A stretch of 64,000 nt of DNA, taken from Roseovarius sp. 217. GTDB taxonomy: Bacteria; Pseudomonadota; Alphaproteobacteria; Rhodobacterales; Rhodobacteraceae. The stretch's first letter is position 1. Each line of letters opens with the position of its first letter. Of this stretch, positions 10,179 through 20,237 are shown one piece after another. Where the stretch lies: positions 1,662,886 through 1,726,885 of the forward strand of contig NZ_CH902584.1 of assembly GCF_000152845.1 (NCBI RefSeq). The letters run 5' to 3'. The translations under genes and the position numbers were made by a program. Below the pieces are notes generated by a model that saw only the letters and a program-made list of their open reading frames with translations, was not told where the DNA came from and ran no database searches.

Positions 10179-11525
10179 ATGTCTGGCCACGGCACTCCGA
10201 CCCCAATGACATCGCACCGCTCCGGGCCTCTTTCCGGTGTTGCTGATGTGCCGGGAGACAAGTCGATCTCGCATCGTTCACTGATCCTTGGGGCGCTGAG
10301 CGTGGGCGAGACCGTGATCACGGGGCTGCTTGAAGGTGAGGACGTGCTGGATACGGCCAAGGCGATGCGGGCCTTTGGGGCCGAAGTGACGCGCGACGAG
10401 ACTGGCTCTTGGCACGTTCATGGCGTAGGCGTTGGAGGCTTTGCCGAACCTGATCATGTCATTGATTGCGGAAATTCGGGCACAGGGGTGCGCTTGATCA
10501 TGGGCGCGATGGCGACCTCACCCATAACCGCAACGTTCACTGGCGATGCCAGTTTGAACAAACGGCCCATGGCGCGCGTGACGGACCCTTTGGCGTTGTT
10601 TGGAACACGCTCTGTTGGACGGGCGGGAGGCCGGCTGCCGATGACCATCGTGGGCGCTGCTGATCCGGTGCCGATACGCTATGTCGTGCCTGTGCCCTCG
10701 GCGCAGGTCAAGAGTGCCGTGCTTTTGGCGGGGCTGAACGCGCCCGGACAGACCGTGGTGATCGAGCGGGAAGCAACGCGCGATCATACCGAGCGGATGT
10801 TGGCTGGGTTCGGGGCCGAGATTGTCACAGAAGAAACCGCCGAAGGGCGGGTGATTACGCTGACCGGGCAACCCGAACTCAGGGCTCAGACCATCGTGGT
10901 GCCGCGCGACCCAAGCTCTGCGGCCTTTCCCGTCTGCGCGGCGCTCATTGTACCGGGGTCCGATGTTCTGGTTCCAAATATCGGCCTGAATCCAACGCGC
11001 GCCGGGCTCTTTACAACCTTGCGCGAGATGGGGGCCGATCTGGAGTATGAGAACCTGCGCGAAGAAGGCGGTGAGCCGGTAGCCGATCTGCGCGCCCGGT
11101 TCTCTCCTGACCTCAAGGGAATAGAGGTGCCTCCCGAGCGCGCGGCAAGCATGATCGACGAATATCCCGTTCTGTCGGTGGTCGCTTCATTCGCGACAGG
11201 TGAGACCGTCATGCGCGGGGTCAAGGAACTGCGTGTCAAAGAAAGCGACCGAATCGAGGCAATGGCGGCCGGATTGCGCGCGGGGGGCGTCGAGGTCGAG
11301 GACGGTCCAGATTGGTGGATTGTGCATGGGCGAGGACACGGAAATGTTCTAGGCGGGCAGACCTGCGCCAGTCATCTCGATCACCGGATCGCGATGTCGT
11401 TCATGGTGATGGGCATGGCGACAACGGCTCCGGTCAGTGTCGATGACGCAAGCCCGATCGCAACCTCCTTTCCGATTTTTGAGCATCTGATGGCTGGTCT
11501 AGGCGCTGACATTCGAAGGGTATGA
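10179..11525 (+). CDS. aroA: 3-phosphoshikimate 1-carboxyvinyltransferase (EPSP synthase)
   Basis: Sixth step of the shikimate pathway: transfers enolpyruvate from PEP to shikimate-3-phosphate. At 448 residues it matches the longer class II-like alphaproteobacterial form. Visible motifs: [11 protein letters not shown] near the N-terminus, [21 protein letters not shown], the class II-like [14 protein letters not shown], and the C-terminal [10 protein letters not shown] and DHRIAMSF. The residue in the NSGTG loop that is Ala in the glyphosate-tolerant CP4 enzyme is Gly here. An AGAGG site precedes the ATG. In many relatives aroA is next to cmk-rpsA; here those lie about 35 kb away. Confidence 0.96.
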   Translation: MSGHGTPTPMTSHRSGPLSGVADVPGDKSISHRSLILGALSVGETVITGLLEGEDVLDTAKAMRAFGAEVTRDETGSWHVHGVGVGGFAEPDHVIDCGNSGTGVRLIMGAMATSPITATFTGDASLNKRPMARVTDPLALFGTRSVGRAGGRLPMTIVGAADPVPIRYVVPVPSAQVKSAVLLAGLNAPGQTVVIEREATRDHTERMLAGFGAEIVTEETAEGRVITLTGQPELRAQTIVVPRDPSSAAFPVCAALIVPGSDVLVPNIGLNPTRAGLFTTLREMGADLEYENLREEGGEPVADLRARFSPDLKGIEVPPERAASMIDEYPVLSVVASFATGETVMRGVKELRVKESDRIEAMAAGLRAGGVEVEDGPDWWIVHGRGHGNVLGGQTCASHLDHRIAMSFMVMGMATTAPVSVDDASPIATSFPIFEHLMAGLGADIRRV

Positions 11526-11674
11526 GTCACACTGGCTGACATAACTCCGGTCTGAGTGATCAGAGCAGGTTGAATGGGCTGAGATAGATCTGCAGTTCGC
11601 CCGTTGAAGCAAATGCGTGTGATCTCGGTCCGCGGGCCATTGTGGAGACCGGTGATTGAACCATAGACTCGGCT

Positions 11675-12364
11675 ATGGACAAAAACGACCTACCAATTCT
11701 TGAAACGCCGGTTCCGCCCCCTGTCAAAATCGGGCTGTTCCGGACTGCGCTGCGCCTTGTGGCGCTCGTGATCCTGGCCATCTTGCTGCACGCGCTTTTT
11801 GTCTGGGCGCAAGACTGGATCACACAAAATAACTTTGGCTGGGCCATACCGAGCGTTCTCGCGGCGGCGCTCTTGATCTATGCGGTTCTGATCGCCATTC
11901 CGTTTGTTCCGGGCATTGAAATCGGTCTCATGGTTCTAGCCGTCGGTGGCCCGGATATTGCGCCTTTGGTGTGGCTTGCAACGGCATCTGGTCTCGTTTT
12001 GGCCTATATGGTTGGATGCAAGGTCCCCTATCGTTGGCTTAGCCGCATTCTGCTCGATCTGCATCTTACGCGGGCCTGCGTGATGTTCGAAAGGTTTCAG
12101 GCACTGCCCCTCGATGAGCGGGCCAGCTTTGTGCAAGCGCAGTTGCCCGCGCGCTATTTGGGCTGGGTTGTCAAATATCGCTACGTCAACCTCGCGCTCC
12201 TTATCAACATTCCGGGAAACTCGATGATCGGGGGCGGAGGTGGTATTGCATTTGTGTCCGGGTTATCGGGCGTGTTTCGGGCGCATTTGGCAATCCTGAC
12301 TCTTGTGATTGCGACCGCACCTGTGCCTCTCGCAATCTGGCTCTTTGGCTGGACTCTCTCTTAG
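11675..12364 (+). CDS. multi-pass membrane protein of unknown function
   Basis: A 229-residue protein with about five hydrophobic segments: one near residues 25-45, two between 58 and 105, and two in the C-terminal third after a short polar cytoplasmic loop. A glycine-rich stretch (NSMIGGGGGIAF) precedes the last segments. Overall shape recalls small VTT/DedA-type membrane proteins, but no diagnostic motif was identified, so the name is left open. It lies alone between aroA and the ASKHA protein, on the same strand, with about 120 bases on either side. Confidence 0.7.
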   Translation: MDKNDLPILETPVPPPVKIGLFRTALRLVALVILAILLHALFVWAQDWITQNNFGWAIPSVLAAALLIYAVLIAIPFVPGIEIGLMVLAVGGPDIAPLVWLATASGLVLAYMVGCKVPYRWLSRILLDLHLTRACVMFERFQALPLDERASFVQAQLPARYLGWVVKYRYVNLALLINIPGNSMIGGGGGIAFVSGLSGVFRAHLAILTLVIATAPVPLAIWLFGWTLS

Positions 12365-12485
12365 GGGCTTTCTCATTCTCAGGTCATGCCGCGCGACGAC
12401 GATTTTCTGACGCTTGTGGGCTGTCGGGCAAGCGCCTATGCCTTATGTTCCGCGCAAGCGCAGCGTCAGAAGCAGGATATTCGTT

Positions 12486-14528
12486 ATGTCGACAGACCCT
12501 CTCGTCGTATTCACCCCGTCCGGCAAACGTGGGCGATTTGCCATAGGCACCCCGGTCCTGACGGCCGCGCGGCAGCTTGGTGTCGATCTTGATTCCGTTT
12601 GCGGTGGGCGTGGGATATGCTCGAAATGCCAGATCTCGCCGGGCTATGGTGAGTTCTCAAAACACGGTGTTACCGTGCATCAGGACGCGCTGTCGGACTG
12701 GAACGCCGTTGAAGAGCGGTATGACCAGAAGCGTGGCCTGAAACCGGGACGTCGGCTGGGCTGTCAGGCAAAGATCATGGGCGATGTTGTGATCGACGTG
12801 CCCCCTGAGAGCCAAGTCCACAAGCAGGTGGTGCGCAAAGCTGCTTCGGCCCGCGTGATCGAGATGGACCCGGCAACTCGGCTCTATTTCGTTGAAGTCG
12901 AAGAGGCCGACATGCACGAGCCAACCGGAGATTTCGAACGCCTCAAGCGCGCGCTCAAATCGCAATGGGAGATTGACGATATTCGTGCTGATCTGAGCTT
13001 GTTGTCGAAGCTGCAACCCGTTCTGCGCAAGGGCAAGTTTCAGGTAACAGTGGCGCTGCACCGCGGTCACGCTGACGCGGCTGCGCAAATTCTGGAGATA
13101 TGGCCCGGACTGCACGAGGGTGGGCTATTTGGTCTTGCGATTGATCTCGGCTCGACCACGGTCGCCGCGCATCTGACGGATTTGGAAACCGGCGAGGTCA
13201 AGGCCTCGTCTGGTATTATGAATCCGCAGATCCGCTTTGGCGAGGATCTGATGAGCCGTGTCAGCTATTCCATGATGAACCCCGGCGGTGACAAGGAAAT
13301 GACGGCGGCCGTGCGCGATGCGCTCAACCTGTTGGCTGAGGAGATCGCCAAGGAGGCGGGCATTGATGCAAAGCTCATCGTCGAGACGGTGTTTGTTTGC
13401 AATCCGGTCATGCATCACCTGCTTTTGGGCATTGACCCGGTAGAACTCGGGCAGGCACCCTTTGCGCTTGCGACGTCGGGAAGCCTGACCTTGGGCGCCA
13501 AAGAATTGGACCTCACGGCGGTAAACCCGCGGGCGCAGGTCTATGTGCTGCCCTGCATTGCGGGACATGTGGGCGCGGATTGCGCCGCTGTGGCGCTGAG
13601 TGAAGAGCCCGGCAAGTCCGAAGACCTGGCGCTGATCGTCGATGTCGGCACCAATGCCGAAATTTTGCTGGGCGACAAGACGCGGGTTCTGGCCTGTTCG
13701 TCGCCCACCGGACCGGCCTTTGAGGGTGCGCAGATTTCCAGCGGGCAACGGGCAGCACCCGGCGCGATTGAGGCGATCCGCATTGATCCCGTGACCAAGG
13801 AACCAAGGTTTCGGGTTATCGGATCTGACAAATGGTCGGATGACGATGGTTTCACCGAAGAGGTGGGCGACGGCGGTATCACCGGCATTTGCGGCTCCGG
13901 CATCATTGAGGCGGTTGCCGAAATGCGGATGGCCGGTCTCTTGGACGATTCCGGTCTGATCGGATCGGCGGCGGCCACGGGCACCGCGCGGATGATTGAA
14001 GACGGCCGCACCCATTCTTATTTGGTCCACGATGGGAGTGCCACGGGCGGTCCGGTCATTACCGTAACCCAAGGCGATATACGAGCGATCCAGCTCGCCA
14101 AATCTGCGCTTTACGCCGGCGCGCGCCTCTTGATGGATGAGCGCGGTGTGGACAAGGTAGACCGGGTGGTTCTGGCTGGGGCATTTGGAGCGCATATCTC
14201 GCCGCTACATGCGATGGTGCTTGGCATGATCCCCGATGTACCGCTCGACAAGGTGACATCGGCGGGCAATGCAGCGGGCACCGGGGCGCGCATCGCGCTC
14301 TGCAATGTTGCGGCCCGGCGCGAGATTGAGCGCGTGGTGGGCCAGATCACCAAGGTCGAGACCGCCATCGAGCCGAAATTCCAAGAGCATTTTGTTGCGG
14401 CAAACGCGATCCCACACAAGACCGACCCGTTTCCCGAATTGGCCAAGATCGTGACCTTGCCAAATCCGAGTTTCAACACCCATGGAGATGGAAGCGATGG
14501 TGGGCGCCGCAAGCGTCGGCGAGGCTAA
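12486..14528 (+). CDS. [2Fe-2S] ferredoxin-ASKHA protein (RACo/DUF4445-like corrinoid activator)
   Basis: A 680-residue fusion. The N-terminal ~90 residues are a 2Fe-2S ferredoxin domain with CGGRGICSKC and a later Cys in RRLGCQAK. A linker follows, then an ASKHA ATPase domain with IDLGSTTVAAHL (phosphate 1), DVGTNAEILLG, and GICGSGIIEAV/AGAFG near the C-terminus. Relatives (RACo, RamA-like) reductively reactivate inactive cobalt in corrinoid methyltransfer proteins. No corrinoid protein or methyltransferase lies in the window, so the partner is not known. ATG at 12486 has AGGA eight bases upstream; upstream in-frame sequence is noncoding-like. The C-terminus ends in a basic Gly/Arg tail. Confidence 0.85.
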   Translation: MSTDPLVVFTPSGKRGRFAIGTPVLTAARQLGVDLDSVCGGRGICSKCQISPGYGEFSKHGVTVHQDALSDWNAVEERYDQKRGLKPGRRLGCQAKIMGDVVIDVPPESQVHKQVVRKAASARVIEMDPATRLYFVEVEEADMHEPTGDFERLKRALKSQWEIDDIRADLSLLSKLQPVLRKGKFQVTVALHRGHADAAAQILEIWPGLHEGGLFGLAIDLGSTTVAAHLTDLETGEVKASSGIMNPQIRFGEDLMSRVSYSMMNPGGDKEMTAAVRDALNLLAEEIAKEAGIDAKLIVETVFVCNPVMHHLLLGIDPVELGQAPFALATSGSLTLGAKELDLTAVNPRAQVYVLPCIAGHVGADCAAVALSEEPGKSEDLALIVDVGTNAEILLGDKTRVLACSSPTGPAFEGAQISSGQRAAPGAIEAIRIDPVTKEPRFRVIGSDKWSDDDGFTEEVGDGGITGICGSGIIEAVAEMRMAGLLDDSGLIGSAAATGTARMIEDGRTHSYLVHDGSATGGPVITVTQGDIRAIQLAKSALYAGARLLMDERGVDKVDRVVLAGAFGAHISPLHAMVLGMIPDVPLDKVTSAGNAAGTGARIALCNVAARREIERVVGQITKVETAIEPKFQEHFVAANAIPHKTDPFPELAKIVTLPNPSFNTHGDGSDGGRRKRRRG

Positions 14529-14599
14529 AGTGAAATTGCTGCTTTTCATCGTCTTAGGAGCCGGGTACTGACGCGAACACTCTGTTAAAAGGTAATCAG

Positions 14600-14980
14600 A
14601 TGAACCAGTTGTTAGCTCCTGCCCTCCTGTCCATTGTCGTGTTGAGCGGTTGTGGTGGTCGTGCCCCCGATCCTGTTGACGAAATTCAGTCCGGCGACGG
14701 CGCGCTCTCTTGCTCCCAGTTGCGCACCGAGATCACGGCCAATACCCATGCTATTCAAGGCCTCATCAAAGAGCAGCAGGCCAAAACCACGCAGAACATC
14801 GTTGCCGGGACAGCAGGTGCTTTCCTTCTTGTTCCTTGGTTCTTTATGGATCTCAAGGGGGCTGCGGGCGACGAGGCGCGTGCCTATCAGCGCCGTAACG
14901 AATCGTTGGTCGGCCGCTACAACGGCATGGCGTGCAAACCCGAAATGAAGCTCGAAAAGCAAGCGGCGAAGACCGAGTGA
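14600..14980 (+). CDS. small lipoprotein of unknown function
   Basis: A 126-residue protein with a lipoprotein signal (hydrophobic N-terminus, lipobox LSGC with Cys at residue 18). A helical region with several Gln/Lys follows, then a single hydrophobic segment (about residues 67-82, [11 protein letters not shown]) and a charged tail. The combination of lipid anchor and internal hydrophobic hairpin resembles many uncharacterised envelope lipoproteins. Two other cysteines are present (SCSQL, MACKP). No family assigned. Confidence 0.7.
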   Translation: MNQLLAPALLSIVVLSGCGGRAPDPVDEIQSGDGALSCSQLRTEITANTHAIQGLIKEQQAKTTQNIVAGTAGAFLLVPWFFMDLKGAAGDEARAYQRRNESLVGRYNGMACKPEMKLEKQAAKTE

Positions 14981-15083
14981 TCATCCTCTGACGGCAAGCC
15001 CGTGGTCGATGATTTTGGCTCAATGGGCTTGCTCTTGGCTACCCTCCGCGCGACACTCGCTGCATGTCGCGGGGGGCGTAAAC

Positions 15084-16778
15084 ATGTCAGATCTTGAACA
15101 ACGGATCGCACAGGGGCGGGGTGATGGCCCCGCTGATCTGGTGCTGCGTGGGGCGCAGGTGTTTGACCTAGTCACGGGGGATTTGATCCCCGGTGATGTC
15201 GCGGTCTGCGGCAATACCATCGTGGGCATCGGGGCCGCCTATGAAGGGTGCGCTGTGATCGACGTCTCAGGCCTCATCCTTGTGCCGGGCTTTATCGACA
15301 CACATCTGCACATCGAAAGCTCGCTGGTCACACCTTATGAATTCGACCGTTGTGTCACGCCGCGTGGGGTGACCACGGCTATTTGTGACCCGCACGAGAT
15401 CGCCAATGTATTGGGCCTCGACGGAATTCGCTATTTTCAAGCCGCCTCCGAGCAAACCTTGATGGATATTCGGGTTCAATTGTCGTCCTGTGTGCCCTCG
15501 ACGGATATGGAAACCTCTGGCGCCGAAATTGCGGCAGAGGATCTCTGCTCTGTGATGGGTCATCGTTCTGGCATCGGGTTGGCCGAGGTGATGAATTACC
15601 CGGGCGTCATCCACCGTGATCCGGGCATGATGGCCAAACTGCGGTTGTTTGAAGGGGCGCATGTCGACGGACATTGTCCGCAGCTCTCGGGTCGCGATCT
15701 CAACGCCTACTGTTCTGCCGGCATTCGCACCGAACATGAGGCGACAACGCCAGAGGAGGCGCGCGAGAAACTGCAGCGCGGCATGCGCATTCTGATCCGC
15801 GAGGGGTCGGTCAGCAAGGATCTGGATGCTCTACAAGCGCTATTGACGGATGTCACAGCCCCCTACATGTGCCTGTGTACGGATGACCGCAACCCGCTCG
15901 ATATCGCCGAAGAAGGGCATCTCGATCACATGATCCGACGTTTGATCGCGCTCGGATCTTCCCCATTGGCAACCTATCGTGCGGCGTCGCTGTCCGGAGC
16001 AGAAGCATTTGGGCTAAAAGATCGCGGTTTGATTGCGCCGGGGCGACGTGCCGATATCGTAGCCGTTGGGACGTTGGAGGCGTGCGATGTGCGATTGGTG
16101 CTCTGCGGTGGTCGAGTGGCCGATGCCAGTACATTCGCCGCGCGTTACGAGATACCACCAATCGGGCGGAACTCTGTAAATGCTCCCAAAGTTCGGCCAG
16201 AGGATTTTCGTCACGCGGGCAATCGGGCCGAAACCGATGTGATCGGTATCTTGAATGGCAAAATTCTGACGGAGCATCTGCACGAAGAAATCGCCCCGCA
16301 GAATGGTGACAAGTGTCCAGACGTCGCGCGGGACCTGGTACGCATTGCGGTTGTCGAGCGGCACGGAAAGAATGGCAATATCGCAACAGGATTTGTGCAG
16401 GGTTTTGGTTTGCAGGCCGGGGCAATTGCCTCGACTGTCTGTCACGATCATCACAATATCGTTTGTGTTGGCGTTGATTATGCGGACATGGCTGTTGCCG
16501 TGAACCGACTCGGCAAAATAGAAGGTGGTTTTATAGTCGTCGAGGGGGGGCAGGTGCGTGCGGAACTGGCGTTGCCCATGGCTGGGCTGATGAGCCTTGA
16601 GCGCTTCGAACTCGTGCGTGATAGGCTCATTGGTTTGCGCGCGGCGGCTAAATCCCTGGGGGTCACGTTGCAAGAGCCGTTTTTGCAACTGGCGTTTCTG
16701 GCGCTACCGGTCATTCCGGCACTCAAGATCACCGATCGTGGGTTGGTCGATGTCACGCGGTTCGAGATCCTCAGCTAG
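15084..16778 (+). CDS. ade: adenine deaminase
   Basis: Hydrolytic deamination of adenine to hypoxanthine in purine salvage (AdeC-type amidohydrolase, 564 residues). Visible: the metal-binding [13 protein letters not shown] followed by [41 protein letters not shown], and a C-terminal domain with [15 protein letters not shown] at 15084 is chosen because a GGGGGG run lies eight bases upstream and the protein then begins as in the family. The stop shares a CTAG palindrome with the stop of the convergent gene. Confidence 0.95.
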   Translation: MSDLEQRIAQGRGDGPADLVLRGAQVFDLVTGDLIPGDVAVCGNTIVGIGAAYEGCAVIDVSGLILVPGFIDTHLHIESSLVTPYEFDRCVTPRGVTTAICDPHEIANVLGLDGIRYFQAASEQTLMDIRVQLSSCVPSTDMETSGAEIAAEDLCSVMGHRSGIGLAEVMNYPGVIHRDPGMMAKLRLFEGAHVDGHCPQLSGRDLNAYCSAGIRTEHEATTPEEAREKLQRGMRILIREGSVSKDLDALQALLTDVTAPYMCLCTDDRNPLDIAEEGHLDHMIRRLIALGSSPLATYRAASLSGAEAFGLKDRGLIAPGRRADIVAVGTLEACDVRLVLCGGRVADASTFAARYEIPPIGRNSVNAPKVRPEDFRHAGNRAETDVIGILNGKILTEHLHEEIAPQNGDKCPDVARDLVRIAVVERHGKNGNIATGFVQGFGLQAGAIASTVCHDHHNIVCVGVDYADMAVAVNRLGKIEGGFIVVEGGQVRAELALPMAGLMSLERFELVRDRLIGLRAAAKSLGVTLQEPFLQLAFLALPVIPALKITDRGLVDVTRFEILS

Positions 16779-17011
16779 AAGGCCTTGAATGTCAGGGTCG
16801 TTTCGGTTCTTTCGATGCCTGCGATATCGAGCACGTTATCGTTGATGTATTTCCCGATATCCTCACTCTCGGGAACGTAAAGCTTCATCAAAAGGTCAAA
16901 CGGGCCGGATGTGGAATAAAGCTCTGAATGAATCTCGCGCAATGCAATCGCCTCAGCAACGCGGTACGAATGCCCCGGTTTGCAGCGAATGTTGATAAAG
17001 ACGCAGCGCAT
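16775..17011 (-). CDS. stand-alone RAM (Lrp/AsnC effector) domain protein
   Basis: A 78-residue protein consisting only of the alpha-beta ligand-binding/oligomerisation domain of Lrp/AsnC regulators ([18 protein letters not shown], then [11 protein letters not shown]). No DNA-binding domain is present, so it is not expected to bind DNA itself; known stand-alone RAM proteins bind small ligands or modulate full-length partners. Convergent with ade, sharing CTAG for both stop codons. Confidence 0.85.
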   Translation of the reverse strand: MRCVFINIRCKPGHSYRVAEAIALREIHSELYSTSGPFDLLMKLYVPESEDIGKYINDNVLDIAGIERTETTLTFKAF

Positions 17012-17187
17012 TTAACTTTCCTTCTGTGTAGACGCAGAGACTGTTTTCGAGCCAGTCGAAAGACCTTTTCGGCTTCAGGCTGCGCCAGATCATAGGGCTA
17101 TAGGGCCGTCATGTCCTTACAATTGCAATAAGAAATTTGAAATGACGTTTGGACCTGACCTGTGAAACCCACCTCACGGTCTGCGAC

Positions 17188-17991
17188 TCAAGATCGCGGA
17201 GGGACCGATTGCAGCAGGGTCAGCGCGATGGACTGTGATGATTGCACGTTGATGCTCGCCATCTGATCACGCAGTAAAAAACGTCGGAGCAATTGTTCCT
17301 GAACATCTGTGTCGGCAAGGTCTGATAGCGAACCGATGTTCAATTGGCGCGCCGCCCGAGATTTTATCTCGTCCAACTGTCGATCCAGATCCGCTTGTGC
17401 AAAACTCTCAGGTAATCCTAGCGCCACCTCGAATACGCGGCGCAGCGGGGTATTTCCAAGAATACGGAACCACCGCGTATCCTCTGCCGCATCGTCGCCT
17501 GCGATATCACCTAACTCGCGCCGCGCGTTCAGGGCGAGGCGTAGGGATTGATCCTGATCACCGACCGCCACCTCAAACTCCCTGCGGCGAAATTTTTCAG
17601 TGATCTCGGAGCCGAAAGTGGACAATTGAGTGCGAGGGATGGGGCGATCTGCAAATGCAAAGGCTTCGGCCAGCTGTTTATAGCGATCATCGGCGAGGCG
17701 ATTGGCCAATGAATCCTCGTTGATCGTGCCGCCCTCAAGGATAGCGCGGATGAAGGCACGGCTGTCGATGTCCTCCTGAAGCCCGAATGCCCCAAGCGCG
17801 ACCCGCAACAAGCGGCGGTCAGACACGAGATCCTCAGCGGTGGTGATCTTGCCGATGGTTTGCTCGAAATAGTCTGTATCCCGAACAATCTGCGGGGATT
17901 TATTGAAGAGATCTGACTGGCGCTCAAAGGTGCGAGCCAAGAGTGCCCATCCTGACAATCCGCTCAGGGGAAGAACCGGCGCAAAGTTCAT
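17188..17991 (-). CDS. DUF1217 flagellar-cluster protein
   Basis: A 267-residue protein of the DUF1217 family, found in alphaproteobacterial flagellar loci. Visible family features: G-SGWALLARTFERQ at the N-terminus, repeated D-R-lR/V-R-A-F-G style helical segments (DRRLLRVALGAFGL), and VFEVALGLPESFAQ. Role unknown. ATG overlaps the flbT stop as ATGA, so it is the last gene of the flagellin-flaF-flbT group. Confidence 0.85.
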   Translation of the reverse strand: MNFAPVLPLSGLSGWALLARTFERQSDLFNKSPQIVRDTDYFEQTIGKITTAEDLVSDRRLLRVALGAFGLQEDIDSRAFIRAILEGGTINEDSLANRLADDRYKQLAEAFAFADRPIPRTQLSTFGSEITEKFRRREFEVAVGDQDQSLRLALNARRELGDIAGDDAAEDTRWFRILGNTPLRRVFEVALGLPESFAQADLDRQLDEIKSRAARQLNIGSLSDLADTDVQEQLLRRFLLRDQMASINVQSSQSIALTLLQSVPPRS

Positions 17992-18392
17992 GACATTCGA
18001 TGCGCCAATAGCCGTTCTTCTCGTGGTATTAGTCTACGAAGGGCCTTGAGACATTGATAATACTCCCCGCCTAACAGGGCTCTTGTTGCGAGTGTCAGCT
18101 GGATTCGACTGTCGGAATCGCGCAGGACCTGACTTAGCTCCTCAATGTGTCGCAAGAGTTGGCGACGCGCCTGTTGCGGATCGCCGTCTCCTGACAGGAG
18201 AAGCTGTGTGACATAGCATGCCCGACGCACCGGCGTGGTCGCACTTTCAGGGTGTATTGCGTCACGCAGGCGCAAAATATGTGCGTTCGGGGTCATAATT
18301 GACAAACGCGAGCGACGATCCCCGTTTTCAACCACCGCTCCGTTGATCAGCACGCGCTCTTTGGGACCAAGCTTCAGTACAAGACCGCTCAT
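17988..18392 (-). CDS. flbT: flagellin translation regulator FlbT
   Basis: A 134-residue FlbT homologue. In Caulobacter FlbT binds the flagellin mRNA leader and represses its translation until the hook is complete. Visible: LVLKLGPKERVLINGAVVENG at the N-terminus and the conserved helical C-terminus ending in YYQCLKALR. Start overlaps the flaF stop as TAATG; its stop overlaps the DUF1217 start. The adjacent flagellin is its likely target. Confidence 0.92.
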   Translation of the reverse strand: MSGLVLKLGPKERVLINGAVVENGDRRSRLSIMTPNAHILRLRDAIHPESATTPVRRACYVTQLLLSGDGDPQQARRQLLRHIEELSQVLRDSDSRIQLTLATRALLGGEYYQCLKALRRLIPREERLLAHRMS

Positions 18393-18766
18393 TATACGAT
18401 CTGCCTGTTACTCAGCCCGCGCATCATGGCTGTATTGATGTCGATGAGAGGCTGGATAGACGCGTCGCCATTGAGCACCATAGTACTGTGATGGTGCGAA
18501 AACTGCGCCAGATATACAATTCTCGCGCGCAATTCTTTTGGTAAGGGGTTGTCCGGATCTGCGACGTCTGTCGCCAGAATTGTCCAAAGGCGCCGGTTGT
18601 CATGAAGCGCTGCGGCAAGGTTGTGAATATCCTCACGACCCTTGGCTGCAGCTAAGCCGAGGCGATGCGTTATCCGGGCAAAGGCGTCGTACTCCAGCCC
18701 TCGCTCAGTCCGAATGGTCTGCGCTTGGTTTCGATAGGCGGTCTGCGCCAGCTGGGTCGCGTTCAC
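18392..18766 (-). CDS. flaF: flagellar biosynthesis regulator FlaF
   Basis: A 124-residue FlaF homologue, needed for flagellin secretion/translation in alphaproteobacteria and acting opposite to FlbT. Recognisable by the helical N-terminus (YRNQAQTIRTERGLEYDAF) and the RLWTILATDVADPDNPLP segment. GTG at 18766 is preferred over TTG at 18781, because AAAGGA falls six bases before it. A GC-rich hairpin lies between the flagellin gene and this start. Confidence 0.9.
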   Translation of the reverse strand: MNATQLAQTAYRNQAQTIRTERGLEYDAFARITHRLGLAAAKGREDIHNLAAALHDNRRLWTILATDVADPDNPLPKELRARIVYLAQFSHHHSTMVLNGDASIQPLIDINTAMMRGLSNRQIV

Positions 18767-18809
18767 GTCATGTCCTTTCAAGTAGGCGGTCTGTCACTGA
18801 GCGGAGGTT

Positions 18810-18831
18810 GGGGGGCCCTGAGGGCGCCCCC
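18810..18831 (-). terminator. GC-rich hairpin between flagellin and flaF
   Basis: On the minus strand GGGGGCGCCC and GGGCCCCCC pair around a three-base loop just after the flagellin stop. There is no following U-run, so it is more likely a partial terminator or an mRNA 3'-end stabiliser that lets flagellin exceed flaF. Confidence 0.5.
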
Positions 18832-18839
18832 AGTTGAGC

Positions 18840-19670
18840 TTAGTTTCTGAACAGCGAGAGGATCGCCTGTGGTGCCTGATTGGCAATGGACAGGGATTGG
18901 GTTGCCAACTGCTGCTGTACCTGAAGAGCCTGAAGACGCGCCGAGGCCTCTTCCAGATCGGCATCGACCAGTGCGCCGATTCCGGACTTCATGGCGTCCG
19001 TGACTTTGCTGACAAACTCGTTCTGATCAGATATCCGTCGCGCCGAAGCGCCAAGGGCGGCTGCCCCGTCAACGGCCGTCTGGATATGGACTTCGATCGC
19101 AGCCAGCGAACTGTCTGCTGCAGTTGCGCTCGACACGTCAATATTGCTCAGGTCAAGGTTGGTCTCGAAATCGACGGACGCCACGGAGATATTCGATGCT
19201 GTTACCGTTCCAGTCGCGTCCCGATCAAGCGAGGACAGCACCGTAATGCCAGCATTGCCTGCCGTGTCGAGCAGGTTCGCCCCGTTGAACTGAGACGCGC
19301 CAATGATCGAATTGACCTGATTGACCAGTTCATCAACATCGTTCTGTATTTTGGCATGATCGACGTTTTCACCGGTAGCGGCAACGACCTTTTCCTTGAT
19401 GTCATTGAGAATATTGGTGATTTGTTCCGCTCCGGCAGAGGCAACGGCCACGGTCGATTCACCCAAGGACAAGGCGTCAGAGACGGCCTTGAAGCCACTG
19501 ACGTCGGATTCCATCACCTTGGAAATTGCAAAGATCGCCGAGTTATCTTTGGCCGTCGCAACAGCTTTGCCTGTTGAGATCATATCCTGCGTCTTGGCGA
19601 GATTCGAGTTGACCGATTGCAGGGTTTGAAGCGCCACCATGGCACTGTTGTTGGTCAGAATACTGGACAT
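18840..19670 (-). CDS. flagellin
   Basis: A 276-residue filament protein. The N-terminal helix (MSSILTNNSAMVALQTLQSV) and C-terminal helix (QALQVQQQLATQSLSIANQ...ILSLFRN) are the conserved D0/D1 parts; the central D2/D3 region is short, typical of alphaproteobacterial flagellins. Composition is low in aromatic residues and has no cysteine. ATG at 19670 follows a GGGAA site; the frame is open further upstream but that part is untranslated leader, the expected target of FlbT. First gene of the minus-strand flaF-flbT-DUF1217 group. Confidence 0.95.
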   Translation of the reverse strand: MSSILTNNSAMVALQTLQSVNSNLAKTQDMISTGKAVATAKDNSAIFAISKVMESDVSGFKAVSDALSLGESTVAVASAGAEQITNILNDIKEKVVAATGENVDHAKIQNDVDELVNQVNSIIGASQFNGANLLDTAGNAGITVLSSLDRDATGTVTASNISVASVDFETNLDLSNIDVSSATAADSSLAAIEVHIQTAVDGAAALGASARRISDQNEFVSKVTDAMKSGIGALVDADLEEASARLQALQVQQQLATQSLSIANQAPQAILSLFRN

Positions 19671-19877
19671 TGTATGTTCCCTTTGATTTTGACGCTTTTC
19701 GCCATTTAATGTCCCACGCCCGTATCGGGAGCGGTCTGATGTCATTCTGACATGTGCAGCGAAGGGTATGATCCGTCTGCGCCATCCGGTGTGGATGCAA
19801 GACCGAGAGTGCCGCCAAGGTCCTAATGGAGTGCTAAACCCGGCATGAGATAAGCGGCGAATTTTAACGAACCCTGC

Positions 19878-20237
19878 CTAGGCGCGTTTTTCGATGGTAT
19901 GGGCGACCTCGCCGCGGATACAGAATTTGCGGCCATGTTGGTCGTATGTCTCCGTCGAGCGGCGAATGCTGCGGTGAGCTGCGAGCCGCGCGGCGACGGT
20001 TCGAATACCTTGTAAGGTGCCGTTGAGCAGGTCCTGATTGCGCGACAGCTTTTTCTGGAGGCTGTTCAATGCATTGACCGGTTGATGGTCGAGCGCATTG
20101 AGACGTTCAATCAGGCGTTCCTTTTCTGGAATGAGCGCGGTGATCCTTGCAATATCACTCGCCAGCAGCGCGTTGCGCTCTTCTTCCAGAATCGCATCGA
20201 GATCAGTGATAATCCGGGCTTCAATTTCATGAGCCAT
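19878..20237 (-). CDS. FlgN-like flagellar chaperone
   Basis: A 119-residue, mostly alpha-helical acidic protein with heptad-like leucines in the first 80 residues (ITDLDAILEEERNALLASD), resembling FlgN-family export chaperones of the hook-associated proteins. Similarity is by shape and context, not by a sharp motif. It overlaps the end of the flgJ-like gene by 11 bases, implying coupled translation. Confidence 0.7.
   Translation of the reverse strand: MAHEIEARIITDLDAILEEERNALLASDIARITALIPEKERLIERLNALDHQPVNALNSLQKKLSRNQDLLNGTLQGIRTVAARLAAHRSIRRSTETYDQHGRKFCIRGEVAHTIEKRA

Noticed and set aside
13125..14195. 356-codon minus-strand frame inside the ASKHA gene
   Set aside because: Opposite strand of a well-supported gene, no ribosome site or family.
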